Source: Acidobacteriota bacterium (GTDB lineage: Bacteria; Acidobacteriota; G020349885). From it: DNA of 64,000 nucleotides. Made by a program: the position numbers and the translations under genes. Each line of letters opens with the position of its first letter. Position 1 is the stretch's first letter. Location: contig CP070701.1 in the NCBI GenBank assembly GCA_020349885.1, positions 277,169 to 341,168 on the forward strand. Direction: 5' to 3'. The notes beneath the pieces were generated by a model. That model was given only the letters and a program-made list of their open reading frames with translations, did no database searches and was not told the DNA's origin. This document shows positions 18,640 to 29,509 of this stretch, piece after piece.

Positions 18640-21600
18640 ATGAAAAAGATTCTCATTGCCGACTACGACCCCAAGAACTTGACCTACCTTCAGACCATCT
18701 TGGCGGGGAAGGGCTTCGAAGTCCAGACGGTCAACAACGGCCAGGATGCGGTCGAGCACTTTCAAAACTGGAACCCCGACCTCGTCATCATCGAACCCAT
18801 GCTTCCCAAGCTCCATGGTTTCGAGGTTTGCAAAAGAATCAAGTCGGGGCCGCGGTCGGATGTGCCGCTCATCTGGTGCACCAAGACCTACAAAGGGAGA
18901 AAGTACCGCAGCGAGGCGCTTCAGAAGTACCAGGCCTTCGAACACCTGGAGCGGCCCGTGACCGACGACGTGCTGCTGAAAGCCGTGGGACGCGCTTTGG
19001 GCCTGGACCTGCTAGGGCCGAAGCCTTCCAGGGCTAAAGGGGCCGGAGCTTCTGCGGAGGCGTCCGCCGCGGCCAAAACCACTGGACAGGTGGTGCACGA
19101 CGTTGACCGCGATGCACTCCTGCGTGAAATGCGGCAGATCGGACGGAAGGAGAAGAAAACGCGAGAGAAGGAGAAACCAGAAGCGCCGGAGCTCTCTCCC
19201 GAGGAGGCCGCGAACGTCACCGCGCAGGCCATGGAAGACTTTCTCAAGCCGCCGAAGAAGCGGCGGAAAACGGACATAAAGAAAGCCAAGGCCTCCCTGA
19301 AGCAGACTCTCAAGGACCTCAAGAAAACGCGCAAGAAAAAGGATGCTTCGCCCTACGGCTTGAAGAAGGGGGCGGAACACCTTGAGGAGCGTTCGTTTGA
19401 GCCGTTCCAGTGGGAAGAGTCGCCGGAAGAGCCGGAGCCCCAGGAGGAGTCTTTGCCCCAAGCCCCGGGTGCCCAGGCCTCGGAAGAACAACTGCTCACG
19501 TCGGAAGACCTGTTTGGAGACATTCTCGCGGAGGAGACGCCTCCGGAGTTTGAGTATCCTTCAAAAGCCAAGCCCGCGGCCGAAGATGCGCAAGGCGCCG
19601 AGGAGGGGGAAGATCTGGATGAGATCGCCGCCGAGGACGAAGAGGGTTCTTTCGAAGAAGAAGTTGAGGAGCTTTCGGAGTCGCTTGGAGAAGCCCAGCC
19701 CGAAGAGGCTCCGGCAGAAGGGGAAGAAGGAGAAGATTTCGAACAGGAAGGCACGCCGTCGCTCGATGCGCTCGATGCGCTTGAAGGCGCCGTCGAAGGG
19801 GAGGGCCTGGAGGAAGAAATCGCCGCCCGGGACGAGCTGGAATCGGACGAAGCGGATTCTTCCGAGGAAGAAATTGAGGAGCTTTCGGAATCACTTGAAG
19901 AATCTCACGAGGAAGAAGCGGTGATCGAGGGAGAAGATTTAGGACGGGAAGGCACGCCGTCGCTCGACGCGCTCGATGCGCTTGAAGGCGCCATCGAAGG
20001 CGGAAATCTGCCGGACGAATTATTTACCGAGTCAGAGGAGGAACAGGACCTGGAAGAGGCCCCCTCCGGCGAAGAGTTTGACGAGGAAGAAGAGGAAGAA
20101 GAAATTTCGGAGGAGCTTGAGCCGGCCGTTTCAGATGAGGCCGATTCGTCGCCCCGCGTTGTGGAACTGCACGACGACGAGGAAGAAGAGGCGCCGGCCC
20201 TTGAGGCTGTCGATGCCACGGAAGGCATGGCGGAGGAAGAAGAGCTTCCCGAAAACGCTGCGGAGGGAGAAGAGGAATTTCCTGAAAAAGCCTCGGCTGA
20301 GTCGGAGAGCGACGAGGAAACGGAAGAGTACAAAACGCAGGCGCTGGACGCGGAACATCCCGAAGATCAATACGCGACGCTTTCCCCTGAGGAAATGGAG
20401 GAATCGCCCGTACTCGAAGAGACTTCTGAAGAAGACTCGACGGACCTCGAGGAAAAAGTGTCCGTGCAGGAGGAGGAAGAGGAAAAGGAAGAAGAGGAAG
20501 AGCAAAGCGTTCCTGTCGGCGAAGAACTGCCCTCGCTGCCCGGGGAGGATATTGCGGCTTCCGAAGAGGAAACTTCTGCTTCCGCTCCAGAAGAAATTCT
20601 GGATTCAAAGAAAGATTTCAGTTCGGAAGAAGAAGCCATAGGTTCACTGGACGAAGTTTTCGATGCTTCCGAGCCGGCCGCACGGGAAGCGCCGGAGGAG
20701 GCTGAGGAAGGTGAAGTGGGGGACTTGGAGCCCTTTGAAGCGGTTGAAGAAGAAGCGGAAGAGGCGGCGGAGCCTCCCGAGAAAGCGGAGGAGGAACGGC
20801 AGGTTGAGGCGCCGGCGGAGGAGGAGGTTTCGAAGGACAGCACGGCGCAAATCGAACGCGACGAATTCGTTGAAGAGATGCGCAAGAGCATGCCGCCGGA
20901 GGAGATGTGGACCGGAGCGGAAGAAGAAAAAGTGCAAGAGGGAGCTTCCACTGAGGAGGATTCTTCCCCCCTTGAGATTGAGCCTGCCGAAGAGATGCCG
21001 CAGGAGGAAGCCGCCCGGGAGGAGCCCGCTGTTGAGGAAGCGGCGCTTGAAACCGCCGAATCGGTTGAGCTTGAAGGCGGGGAAGAGATTTCCCTGGCGG
21101 ATGACGAGGGAAGCGGAAAAGAGGAAGAATCCTCGGAGGAAGTAAATCTCCATTTTACGCCGGAAGAGGATAAGCAAGGACCTTCTCTCTCCGAGGCCGA
21201 AGAGGAGGAGCCTTCGCTCCTTATGGACGAAGTCGCGACCGGTGAGGGTGAGGAAAAAGCTTCGGCCGAAGAGCCGGTGGAAGAAGAGCGGCAGGCACTG
21301 GCTGTTTCCGCCGAAGCGGTTCCTTCGGAGGCGCCGAAGGAGGAGGAATCGGAGCCGACTCTCGCCGACCTCGCCGAGGTGGCCGCGCGTCCCAGGCCCT
21401 CGCTTTCGCCTCGCCGGCGGGTGAAAAGCGGGAAAATTTTAAAGATTGCCGCGAGTCTGGTCGTTGTGGCGGCGCTTGCCGTTGCGGGATACCTATTTCG
21501 CGACGCGGTTTCTGAAAAATTCTTCCGCTTTCGCGACGCGGTTTTTGACAAAGTCTCCCGCGGAGTATCTGAAGGTCTGGAGACAATAAAGGAAACGGCT

Positions 21601-21921
21601 CCCTCCCCCGCGCCCGTCTCCAGCGAACCTCTCAAGAATCTCGAGGGCGTTAAGAAGCCGCAGCCCCTGCGAACGACGACGCCGCTTCTGCCGCAAGACT
21701 CGGAGGCTCCGTCGGGGACCCAGGTTTTCGTGAGCGCGCACATTACGGTTGAGGGCAGCGTCAAGGAGGCGCGCACGGTTCACAACCCGTCCGACGAGCC
21801 GGTGCTTTCCAGGCTGGCCGAGGCCGAGGTGCTCACGTGGACGTTCACGCCGGCCGAAAAGGACGGGCGGAAGGTGGCCGTCTGGCTGACCGTTCCCGTG
21901 CCCTTTGCCCGGGGGGAATAG
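18640..21921 (+). CDS. pseudo-receiver / acidic linker / TonB C-terminal fusion protein
   Basis: The 1093-residue protein has three parts. Residues 1-125 form a response-regulator receiver fold, but the phospho-acceptor Asp is Glu (E52, in PDLVIIEPMLP) and the conserved Lys is Arg (ERPV). Residues 130-925 are low-complexity and extremely rich in Glu and Ser, including two copies of EGTPSLDALDALEGA (67-residue period). A membrane span (about 933-950, LKIAASLVVVAALAVAGYLF) is followed by a TonB-type C-terminal domain (about 1026-1090, VFVSAHITVEGSVKEARTVH). The topology puts the receiver and acidic region in the cytoplasm and the TonB domain in the periplasm. Partners and function are unknown. 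Confidence 0.8.
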   Translation: MKKILIADYDPKNLTYLQTILAGKGFEVQTVNNGQDAVEHFQNWNPDLVIIEPMLPKLHGFEVCKRIKSGPRSDVPLIWCTKTYKGRKYRSEALQKYQAFEHLERPVTDDVLLKAVGRALGLDLLGPKPSRAKGAGASAEASAAAKTTGQVVHDVDRDALLREMRQIGRKEKKTREKEKPEAPELSPEEAANVTAQAMEDFLKPPKKRRKTDIKKAKASLKQTLKDLKKTRKKKDASPYGLKKGAEHLEERSFEPFQWEESPEEPEPQEESLPQAPGAQASEEQLLTSEDLFGDILAEETPPEFEYPSKAKPAAEDAQGAEEGEDLDEIAAEDEEGSFEEEVEELSESLGEAQPEEAPAEGEEGEDFEQEGTPSLDALDALEGAVEGEGLEEEIAARDELESDEADSSEEEIEELSESLEESHEEEAVIEGEDLGREGTPSLDALDALEGAIEGGNLPDELFTESEEEQDLEEAPSGEEFDEEEEEEEISEELEPAVSDEADSSPRVVELHDDEEEEAPALEAVDATEGMAEEEELPENAAEGEEEFPEKASAESESDEETEEYKTQALDAEHPEDQYATLSPEEMEESPVLEETSEEDSTDLEEKVSVQEEEEEKEEEEEQSVPVGEELPSLPGEDIAASEEETSASAPEEILDSKKDFSSEEEAIGSLDEVFDASEPAAREAPEEAEEGEVGDLEPFEAVEEEAEEAAEPPEKAEEERQVEAPAEEEVSKDSTAQIERDEFVEEMRKSMPPEEMWTGAEEEKVQEGASTEEDSSPLEIEPAEEMPQEEAAREEPAVEEAALETAESVELEGGEEISLADDEGSGKEEESSEEVNLHFTPEEDKQGPSLSEAEEEEPSLLMDEVATGEGEEKASAEEPVEEERQALAVSAEAVPSEAPKEEESEPTLADLAEVAARPRPSLSPRRRVKSGKILKIAASLVVVAALAVAGYLFRDAVSEKFFRFRDAVFDKVSRGVSEGLETIKETAPSPAPVSSEPLKNLEGVKKPQPLRTTTPLLPQDSEAPSGTQVFVSAHITVEGSVKEARTVHNPSDEPVLSRLAEAEVLTWTFTPAEKDGRKVAVWLTVPVPFARGE
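19750..19992. repeat. intragenic direct repeat, period 201 bp
   Basis: GGCACGCCGTCGCTCGA and about 25 further matching bases occur at 19750 and 19951, encoding the duplicated EGTPSLDALDALEGA motif. Confidence 0.8.
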
Positions 21922-21957
21922 TCGACTTGTGCGCCTGCGGCATAGTAGAATGGGCGC

Positions 21958-22239
21958 ATGCTGGACGACAAGCAGCGCCGCTACTACGAGGAGCTCCACG
22001 AGCGCACCCGGAAGGAATACCTCTCGCTTGAGCGCCAGGTGGCGGAGATACTTGCAGGGGTCAAGGAGCGCATCGAAGGGCTGCGCGGCCAGATGGACGC
22101 CCTTTTGAAGATCTATGCGGGGATTTGCGACCGGTTGGACGTGGAAAACGACCTCGCCCTGACGGAGGGAGAAGGGGAAGAAGAAGACGAGGAGGAGGAA
22201 GAGGAGGAAGAATACGACGAGGAAGAAGAGATAGATTAG
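21958..22239 (+). CDS. small coiled-coil protein with acidic tail
   Basis: The 93-residue protein has a charged helical part (RRYYEELHERTRKEYLSLERQ) and a final 25 residues that are almost all Glu and Asp. No family is recognised. The ATG has no Shine-Dalgarno, but TAGAAT ends 6 nt before it, suggesting a leaderless transcript. Its acidic composition resembles the linker of the preceding fusion protein, 36 nt upstream. It may be functionally linked to that gene, but this is inference. Confidence 0.6.
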   Translation: MLDDKQRRYYEELHERTRKEYLSLERQVAEILAGVKERIEGLRGQMDALLKIYAGICDRLDVENDLALTEGEGEEEDEEEEEEEEYDEEEEID

Positions 22240-22241
22240 GG

Positions 22242-22263
22242 GGGCGGCCCCGGGTGGCCGCCC
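22242..22263. terminator. hairpin between convergent genes
   Basis: GGGCGGCC-N6-GGCCGCCC is a perfect 8-bp stem located just after the stop of the 93-residue ORF and before the mfd stop. No U-tract follows on either strand. Confidence 0.4.
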
Positions 22264-22304
22264 GAATCCCGACAAAGCAACATGGCGCCCACGCGGCGGC
22301 GCCC

Positions 22305-25300
22305 CTACAGAAGCGCTTCCAGCACTTTCCTTGCCACGTCCATGGGCGAATATTCTTCCGAGGGGATATCCACGCGAATCTGGCCCGAGGGCGTGCGCGA
22401 CGCCGCTTGGTTGGCTTTCAGGAACGCGGCCAAGCGGCGCCCGTCCACGCGCGCGGCGGCATGGAAGGTAAAGAAGAGGCTTCGCCGGCGCTCCTCGATC
22501 TTTTCCATCTGCAGGCGCCGCGCCAGCATTCTCAACCCCGCCGCCTCGAAAAGGCGGCGCGCCTCTTCTGGCGCGGGCCCGTATAGGTCCTCTGTCTCGT
22601 CGAGAATCCGCTGCGCGCTTTCCGCCCCGCGGGCTTCCACCAGGCGGCGGTAGAGCCGGAACCGCTCCGCCATCTCCGGCACGTAGCTTTCGGGAACGCG
22701 CGCCGGCTCCGCGAAGCGCAGCGTGGGCTCCGCCTCGTGCTCGACGGCCTCGCCCTTCAGCTCCTTTATTTTCTGCTCCAGGAGCTTCAGGTACATGCCG
22801 AATCCCACGGCTTCGATGTGCCCCGACTGCTCGTGGCCGAGCAGGTTGCCGGCGCCGCGAATCTCGAGGTCCCTCGCCGCGAGCTGAAAGCCCGCGCCGA
22901 GGAAGGAAAACTCCTGCAGGGCGCGCAGCCGCTCGCGCGCCTCATCCGTGAGCGCCGCGTCCGTCGGGACGAACAGATACGCGTAGGCGCGCACGTCGGA
23001 GCGCCCCACGCGCCCCCGCAGCTGGTAGAGGTCGGCGAGGCCGAACGCGTGGGCGTTCGTGACGACCAGCGTGTTCACCGACGCGATGTCCACGCCGTTT
23101 TCCACGATGCTCGTCGCCGCGAGGACGTCGTAGCGGCGCGCGAGAAAATCGATGAGGGTCCGCTCGATCCGGCGCGGCGGCATCTGGCCGTGGAGCGACA
23201 CGGTGCGGGCGCGCGGGACGAGGCGCTCGACGAGCTTCGCGTGGTAGGAGAGGGTCGCCGTGTCGTTGTGGACGTAGTACACCTGGCCGCCGCGCCGCAG
23301 CTCGCGCTCCACGGCGCTCCGCACCACGTCCTCGTCGAAGGGCAGGACGATGGTGTGGACGGCGAGGCGGTTCGGAGGCGGCGTCTCGATGAGGCTCATG
23401 TCGCGGATGCCGCCGAGCGCCATCTGGAGAGTACGGGGCACGGGCGTCGCGCTCATCGAGAGCACGTCCACCGTCTCGCGCCATTGCTTGATTTTTTCCT
23501 TCTGCGCGACGCCGAAGCGCTGCTCCTCGTCCAGCACCACGAGACCAAGGCCGGCGAAGCGCACGTCCTTCGAGAGGAGCCGGTGCGTGCCGATGACGAT
23601 ATCCACCTTCCCCTCGGAAAGCTCGGCGGCGATTTTTTTCTGCTCGCCGGCGTCCTGGAGGCGGCTCAGGTGCGCGATGCGGACGGGAAGCCCGCGAAAG
23701 CGCTCCCGAAACGTGAGCATGTGTTGCTCGGAGAGCACCGTCGTGGGCGCGAGGAGCGCGGCCTGCTTGCCGGCCGAGACGACCTTGAAGGCGGCGCGGG
23801 CCGCCACTTCGGTTTTCCCGAACCCCACGTCGCCCACGAGGAGCCGGTCCATCGGATGCGGCGATTCCAGGTCGCGCTTGACCTCCTCCACGGCGCGCGC
23901 CTGGCCGGGCGTAAGCTCGAAGGGAAAGGTTTCTTCAAAGTCGCGCTGCGCCGACGTGTCGGGAGGGAACGCATGTCCCGGGCGGCTTGCGCGCTTTGCG
24001 CTGAGCGCCAGGAGTTCGCCCGCCAGACTCGCCATCGAGCGCTCCATGCGCGTGCGCAGGCGTTTCCATGAGGCGCTTCCCAGGCGGGCGAGCGAGGGCG
24101 GGGGAAACGCGTCCTTCGAGGCGAATTTCTCCACGACGCCGAGGCGCTCCAGGGGAACGTAGATTTTCCCGTCCTCGTACTGCACTTCCAGGCATTCCAC
24201 GTCGTAGCCGTCCGTCCGCAGCGTGCGGAGCGCCGCGAATTTCCCCACGCCGTGGTCGGCGTGCACGACGTAGTCGCCTTCGGCGAGTCCCCGCAGTCCT
24301 TCCGAAAACACCTCGGCGACGGACGCCGCCGCCGCGTGCGCCGGCTTCGAGGGGGCCAGAAGGCGCGCCTCTTCGAACATGTCCGACTCCGCCAGGATGA
24401 AAAGATTGTTTTCCGGCCACTCGAAGCCGTCGAGCACCGGAAGCTTTCCGATAGTGGGCGCCGTCTCGTGAAAGGTTTCCAGAGAAATCTCGGGCCGGTA
24501 TTCGACGTCGAGGCCGCCGGCACGCGGGGTTTTTACCTGCGCAAGCGAGTCGGCAAGCCTGCGCCCCCGCCCGAGCGACGAGACGCCCAGCACGACGCGG
24601 CGGCCTTCCTGCCGCTCTGGGCCTGTCGGCTGGAGGATTTCTTGCAAGTATTCCGCGAGCATCTCCAGGTTGCCGTCGAAGCGGGGCGGCTTCGCGGTTT
24701 GAAGCGAGACGACGCGGCCTTCCTCTCTCTCCTCTCCCTGCGGAAGAGGGGCCGGGGGCTGGGGAAGCTCGTGCAGCGAGACGTGCGGGGAGTCGAGGAG
24801 TGGCAATTCTTCCAGGAAAATCTCCTCCGCGCCCGGGGCGGCCGTCTCCCCGCTAGCCGCGGCCATGGCGGCGTACGACGCGCGCGCGCGGCGGACGCCG
24901 CTGCGGCAGAGGGGCGGCTCGTCCGCCGCGAGGAGCATCTCGTCGGGCTCGAACCGGCCCCGAAGGAGCGCTTCGAGCGACGAGGTGTTTTCGTAAAGCC
25001 ACGCGGCGTGGAACTCGATTCCGGGAAAACGGTCCCGGCGCTCGAGCCCGCGGGCCGTGCGCTCCGCTGCATCCTGCGAGGCGCCGCGCGCCAGCGCGGC
25101 GTCGCGCCAGCGGCGGGCGGCGGCGTCGCTCAGGACGATCTCGCTCTCGCACGTCACCAGCGCGCGCTCGACGGGTCCCGCGGAGCGCTGCGTGGCCGGG
25201 TCGAACCGCCGGAGCGACTCGATCCGGTCGCCGAAGAACTCCACGCGGAGGGGCTCGCCCGCCGAGGGCTGCGGGGCAAACGGCGGGAACACGTCCACGA

Positions 25301-25805
25301 CGCCGCCGCGATGTGAGAACTCTCCCGGCTCGACGACGCGGTCGGCGTGCAGGTAGCCCGCGGCTTCGAGCTGGCGCAGAAACTCCTCGAGGCTCATCGC
25401 GCCGTCCGGCCGAAGTGCCATGGCAGCCTCGTCGAAGACCGCAAACGGCGCGAGCCGCATCGCGGCGGCCGGCGCGGCCGCGACGAGAAATGAAAAATCC
25501 TCGCCCGAGGCGAGCGCTCCGAGCGCCGCCGCCCGCTCGTGCAAAAGGCGCGCGTGCGGCGCCTCGCCCTTGAAGGGATTGCCCGTGAGCGCCGGGAATT
25601 TCAGAAGGATTTCCCGCGGCGCGTAGGCCCGCAGATTCTCCGAAAGGCGATGGAGCGCGTCGTTGTCCGGAACGACCGCGACGACGGGAGCGCCCAGCAG
25701 GCGCTGCGCCTCGGCCAAAAGGAACGCCTTCGCGCCCTCGACCGCGCCCAAAAGAAGCGTCGGCGCGCGCCTTCGGAGGCGGTTCAATACGGAAGCGGGA
25801 AGCAT
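22305..25805 (-). CDS. mfd: transcription-repair coupling factor Mfd
   Basis: The 1166-residue protein is full length. Visible parts are the UvrB-like N-terminal domains, the CarD-like RNA-polymerase interaction domain (EGDYVVHADHGVGKFAALRT), the RecG-like translocase with GDVGFGKTEVAARAAFK, DEEQRFG and QLRGRVGRS, and the C-terminal TRCF domain. It removes stalled RNA polymerase at lesions and recruits UvrA. The ATG at 25805 lacks a Shine-Dalgarno, and TAGAAT (25812-25817) sits six bases upstream. Confidence 0.96.
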   Translation of the reverse strand: MLPASVLNRLRRRAPTLLLGAVEGAKAFLLAEAQRLLGAPVVAVVPDNDALHRLSENLRAYAPREILLKFPALTGNPFKGEAPHARLLHERAAALGALASGEDFSFLVAAAPAAAMRLAPFAVFDEAAMALRPDGAMSLEEFLRQLEAAGYLHADRVVEPGEFSHRGGVVDVFPPFAPQPSAGEPLRVEFFGDRIESLRRFDPATQRSAGPVERALVTCESEIVLSDAAARRWRDAALARGASQDAAERTARGLERRDRFPGIEFHAAWLYENTSSLEALLRGRFEPDEMLLAADEPPLCRSGVRRARASYAAMAAASGETAAPGAEEIFLEELPLLDSPHVSLHELPQPPAPLPQGEEREEGRVVSLQTAKPPRFDGNLEMLAEYLQEILQPTGPERQEGRRVVLGVSSLGRGRRLADSLAQVKTPRAGGLDVEYRPEISLETFHETAPTIGKLPVLDGFEWPENNLFILAESDMFEEARLLAPSKPAHAAAASVAEVFSEGLRGLAEGDYVVHADHGVGKFAALRTLRTDGYDVECLEVQYEDGKIYVPLERLGVVEKFASKDAFPPPSLARLGSASWKRLRTRMERSMASLAGELLALSAKRASRPGHAFPPDTSAQRDFEETFPFELTPGQARAVEEVKRDLESPHPMDRLLVGDVGFGKTEVAARAAFKVVSAGKQAALLAPTTVLSEQHMLTFRERFRGLPVRIAHLSRLQDAGEQKKIAAELSEGKVDIVIGTHRLLSKDVRFAGLGLVVLDEEQRFGVAQKEKIKQWRETVDVLSMSATPVPRTLQMALGGIRDMSLIETPPPNRLAVHTIVLPFDEDVVRSAVERELRRGGQVYYVHNDTATLSYHAKLVERLVPRARTVSLHGQMPPRRIERTLIDFLARRYDVLAATSIVENGVDIASVNTLVVTNAHAFGLADLYQLRGRVGRSDVRAYAYLFVPTDAALTDEARERLRALQEFSFLGAGFQLAARDLEIRGAGNLLGHEQSGHIEAVGFGMYLKLLEQKIKELKGEAVEHEAEPTLRFAEPARVPESYVPEMAERFRLYRRLVEARGAESAQRILDETEDLYGPAPEEARRLFEAAGLRMLARRLQMEKIEERRRSLFFTFHAAARVDGRRLAAFLKANQAASRTPSGQIRVDIPSEEYSPMDVARKVLEALL

Positions 25806-25811
25806 GGTTTT

Positions 25812-25817
25812 ATTCTA
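25812..25817 (-). promoter_or_regulatory. start-adjacent -10 element of mfd
   Basis: TAGAAT on the minus strand with exactly 6 nt to the mfd ATG; the -35 region (TTCGCC) is weak. It would give an mRNA starting at or next to the start codon. Confidence 0.5.
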
Positions 25818-25894
25818 CGGCGTCCCGGAAGCGTTGGCGAATTAAAACAGCGAAATTTCCGGCGTTTTATTTTTTTCCCTCCCGCCTGTAAACT

Positions 25895-26608
25895 ATGCTT
25901 GTGCACCGAAGAAAACCCTCGACGAGCCGGGGAAAGATTTTCCGCATGCATAGCGCGCTCCTTCGCGCGCTCGGGCCCCAGGGATGGTGGCCGGGCGACG
26001 GGGCGCTCGAGATTTCCATCGGGGCCATCCTCACGCAGAACACGGCGTGGACGAACGTCGAGCGCGCCCTCTCGAACCTCAAGCGCGCCGGCGTCCTGAC
26101 GAAAAACATGCGCCGCTCACTCGAAATGCTCCACGCGACGCCGCAGGCGCGCCTGGCGCAGTGGGTGCGCCCCTCGGGCTATTTCCGCCAGAAGGCCCGG
26201 CGCCTCAAGCATTTCCTCCGGCATGCCATGGAGCGCCACGGCGGGGACCTGGAGCGCTGGTACAGGCGACCCTTAGGGGCGCTTCGCCGCGAGCTCCTCT
26301 CGCTCGACGGCATCGGCCCCGAAACCGCCGACTCCATTCTTCTCTACGCCGCCGGGAAGCGCGTCCTGGTGGTGGACGCCTACACGCGCCGCGTTCTCGC
26401 GCGCCACGGCTTTCCCGTCCTGGGCCTTTCCTACGACGAGCTTCGCTTCTTTCTGGAGGCGCGCCTTCCGCGCTCGGCCCGGCTCTACAACGAATTCCAC
26501 GCCCTGCTTGTCAACGTGGGCAAGACATGGTGCCGCCCGCGCGCGCCGCGGTGCGGGGCGTGCCCCCTGAGCCCTTTCACGCCCATCCACAAGGAGCGAG
26601 TGCCGTGA
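25895..26608 (+). CDS. HhH-GPD DNA glycosylase, MagIII/endonuclease III-like
   Basis: The 237-residue protein has the HhH motif LDGIGPETADS and the catalytic Asp in VVDAYTRR (D161). The Lys of bifunctional endonuclease III (GxGxKTA) is Glu here, so it should be a monofunctional glycosylase. ILTQNTAWTNVERAL resembles 3-methyladenine glycosylase MagIII. At the C terminus three of the four iron-sulfur cysteines remain (C213, C220, C223); the fourth position is Thr229. Either the ATG at 25895 or the in-frame GTG at 25901 could be the start; TAAACT (25889-25894) is 6 nt before the GTG. The stop overlaps the next gene's GTG. Confidence 0.82.
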   Translation: MLVHRRKPSTSRGKIFRMHSALLRALGPQGWWPGDGALEISIGAILTQNTAWTNVERALSNLKRAGVLTKNMRRSLEMLHATPQARLAQWVRPSGYFRQKARRLKHFLRHAMERHGGDLERWYRRPLGALRRELLSLDGIGPETADSILLYAAGKRVLVVDAYTRRVLARHGFPVLGLSYDELRFFLEARLPRSARLYNEFHALLVNVGKTWCRPRAPRCGACPLSPFTPIHKERVP

Positions 26609-27399
26609 TCGAGGTGCACGAGCTGCGCATGGTGTACCGCAGCGTCTCGCTCCGGTACGTGGGCGATTTTTTTTCCGCACCCGTCAAGCACGTCGCGCTC
26701 GGCGGCGTATCGTTCGAGGTGCGCGAGGGGGAGACCGCGGCCGTCGTCGGTCGGAACAGCGCCGGCAAGACGACGCTTCTCAAGATTCTCGCCGGCCTCG
26801 TGCTTCCGGCCTCCGGGAGCGCCCGCGTCGGCGGCTTCGACGTCTTAAAAGAGCCGGTGGAGGCGAAGCGGCGCATCGGCTTCATGGGCTCCCAGGAACG
26901 CTCCTTCTACTGGCGCCTCACGGCGCGCCAGAATTTGCAATTCTTCGCGGCCCTCTACGACCTCCGCGGGGGCGCCGCCGCGGCGCGCGTGGAAGAGGTT
27001 TCCGGGATGCTCGACGTCGGCGAGCACCTGGACCGGCCGTTTAGAAGCCTTTCCTCGGGAGTCCAGCAGCGCATGGGGCTCGCGCGCGCTCTCCTTCACC
27101 GCCCCCGCCTGCTCCTGCTCGACGAGCCCACGCGAAGCCTCGACGCCGACTCGGCCGCGCGCTTTCTGGAGCTGCTGGAAAGAATCTCGCGCGAGGAGAG
27201 TCTGACGGTCTTCTTCGCCACGCACACCGCGCGCGACCTCCGCCTGGCCCGCCGCATCCACGTCCTCGACCGGGGCCGCTTCACCTGGCGGGGAACTTCG
27301 AAAGAGTTCCTCGCAGCGGGCGGCGAGGGCTCCGGGCCGGCGCCGCGCACCATGGAAGAAGCGCTCGAGCACATGCTTTCGAGGGAGGAGCACTCTTGA
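26605..27399 (+). CDS. ABC transporter ATP-binding protein (exporter type)
   Basis: The 264-residue ATPase has Walker A GRNSAGKTT, signature LSSGVQQRMGLARALL, Walker B LLLLDEPTRSLD and a switch His (ATHTARDL). It begins at GTG 26605, overlapping the glycosylase stop as GTGA, and ends overlapping the permease TTG. Together with the next gene it forms an ABC-2 type transporter that would export a lipid, polysaccharide, drug or similar molecule. The substrate cannot be told from sequence. Confidence 0.9.
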   Translation: MIEVHELRMVYRSVSLRYVGDFFSAPVKHVALGGVSFEVREGETAAVVGRNSAGKTTLLKILAGLVLPASGSARVGGFDVLKEPVEAKRRIGFMGSQERSFYWRLTARQNLQFFAALYDLRGGAAAARVEEVSGMLDVGEHLDRPFRSLSSGVQQRMGLARALLHRPRLLLLDEPTRSLDADSAARFLELLERISREESLTVFFATHTARDLRLARRIHVLDRGRFTWRGTSKEFLAAGGEGSGPAPRTMEEALEHMLSREEHS

Positions 27400-28198
27400 G
27401 AGCTTTGACGGCCTTCCTCAAGCGCGATTTCCTCAACGACGCGTCCTACCGCTTCGCCTTCGCCCTGAATTTCGTCGGGATACTTTTCCTGGTCACGCTC
27501 TGGTTCTTCATCTCACGCTTCCTCGGCAAGGACGTGACCCTTCCCGGAAGCGGCGAGACGGTCGACTATTTTCCTTACGTCCTCCTGGGCATCGCGGCGA
27601 TGGGCTACCTTCAGACCGCGCTCGGAGGATTCTCGAGAAAGCTGCGCGCCGAGCAGCTCACGGGAACGCTGGAGGCGCTCCTCGCCACGCCGCTCTCGAT
27701 GCGGATGCTCGTCGTGGGCACCCTGGCGTGGGATTTCCTCATGAGCTCTTTCGGGGTCATCCTCTACGTGGCGATCGCGGCCGCGTTCTTCGACATGCCG
27801 CTCCACGCCTCCGGCCTCGTGGGCTTCGCCCTGGCGCTCGTCCTCACGGTCGGCTGCGCCGTGGCGCTCGGCATGCTCTCGGCCTCCTTCATCATCGTGT
27901 TCAAGCGCGGCGATCCCATCAACATGCTGATTACGGCCTTCTCGGCGCTGTTCGGCGGCGTCTTCTTCCCCGCGCAGGTGCTTCCCTCCTGGCTCGAGCC
28001 CGTGGCGAAGGTCGTGCCGCTTACCTACGCGCTCGACGCCATGCGGGGAAGCCTGCTTCTGGGAAAAACCCTCTCGGAGATTGCGCCCAGCCTGCTCGTC
28101 CTCGCCGGATTCTGCCTGGTGCTCCTTCCTCTCGGCGTGGTCGCGTTCGGACGCGCCGTGGACCTGGCGCGCCGGAACGGCACGCTGGTGCAGTATTG

Positions 28199-28199
<1 letters not shown>
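27396..28199 (+). CDS. ABC-2 type transporter permease
   Basis: The 267-residue protein has six hydrophobic segments and the ABC-2 membrane pattern near the C terminus (FFPAQVLPSWLEPVAKVVPLTYALDAMR). The TTG at 27396 overlaps the ATPase stop (TTGA), and its own stop overlaps the thiolase ATG (TGATG). It is the membrane partner of the preceding ATPase. Confidence 0.9.
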
Positions 28200-29488
<1,289 letters not shown>

Positions 29489-29509
29489 CCGGCGCCTGCT
29501 CGCTCGCAC

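Noticed and set aside
19600-21400. Coding repeat region as a separate satellite or several genes
   Set aside because: The frame is continuous and acidic throughout with only one local 201-bp repeat; it is a low-complexity linker of one protein.
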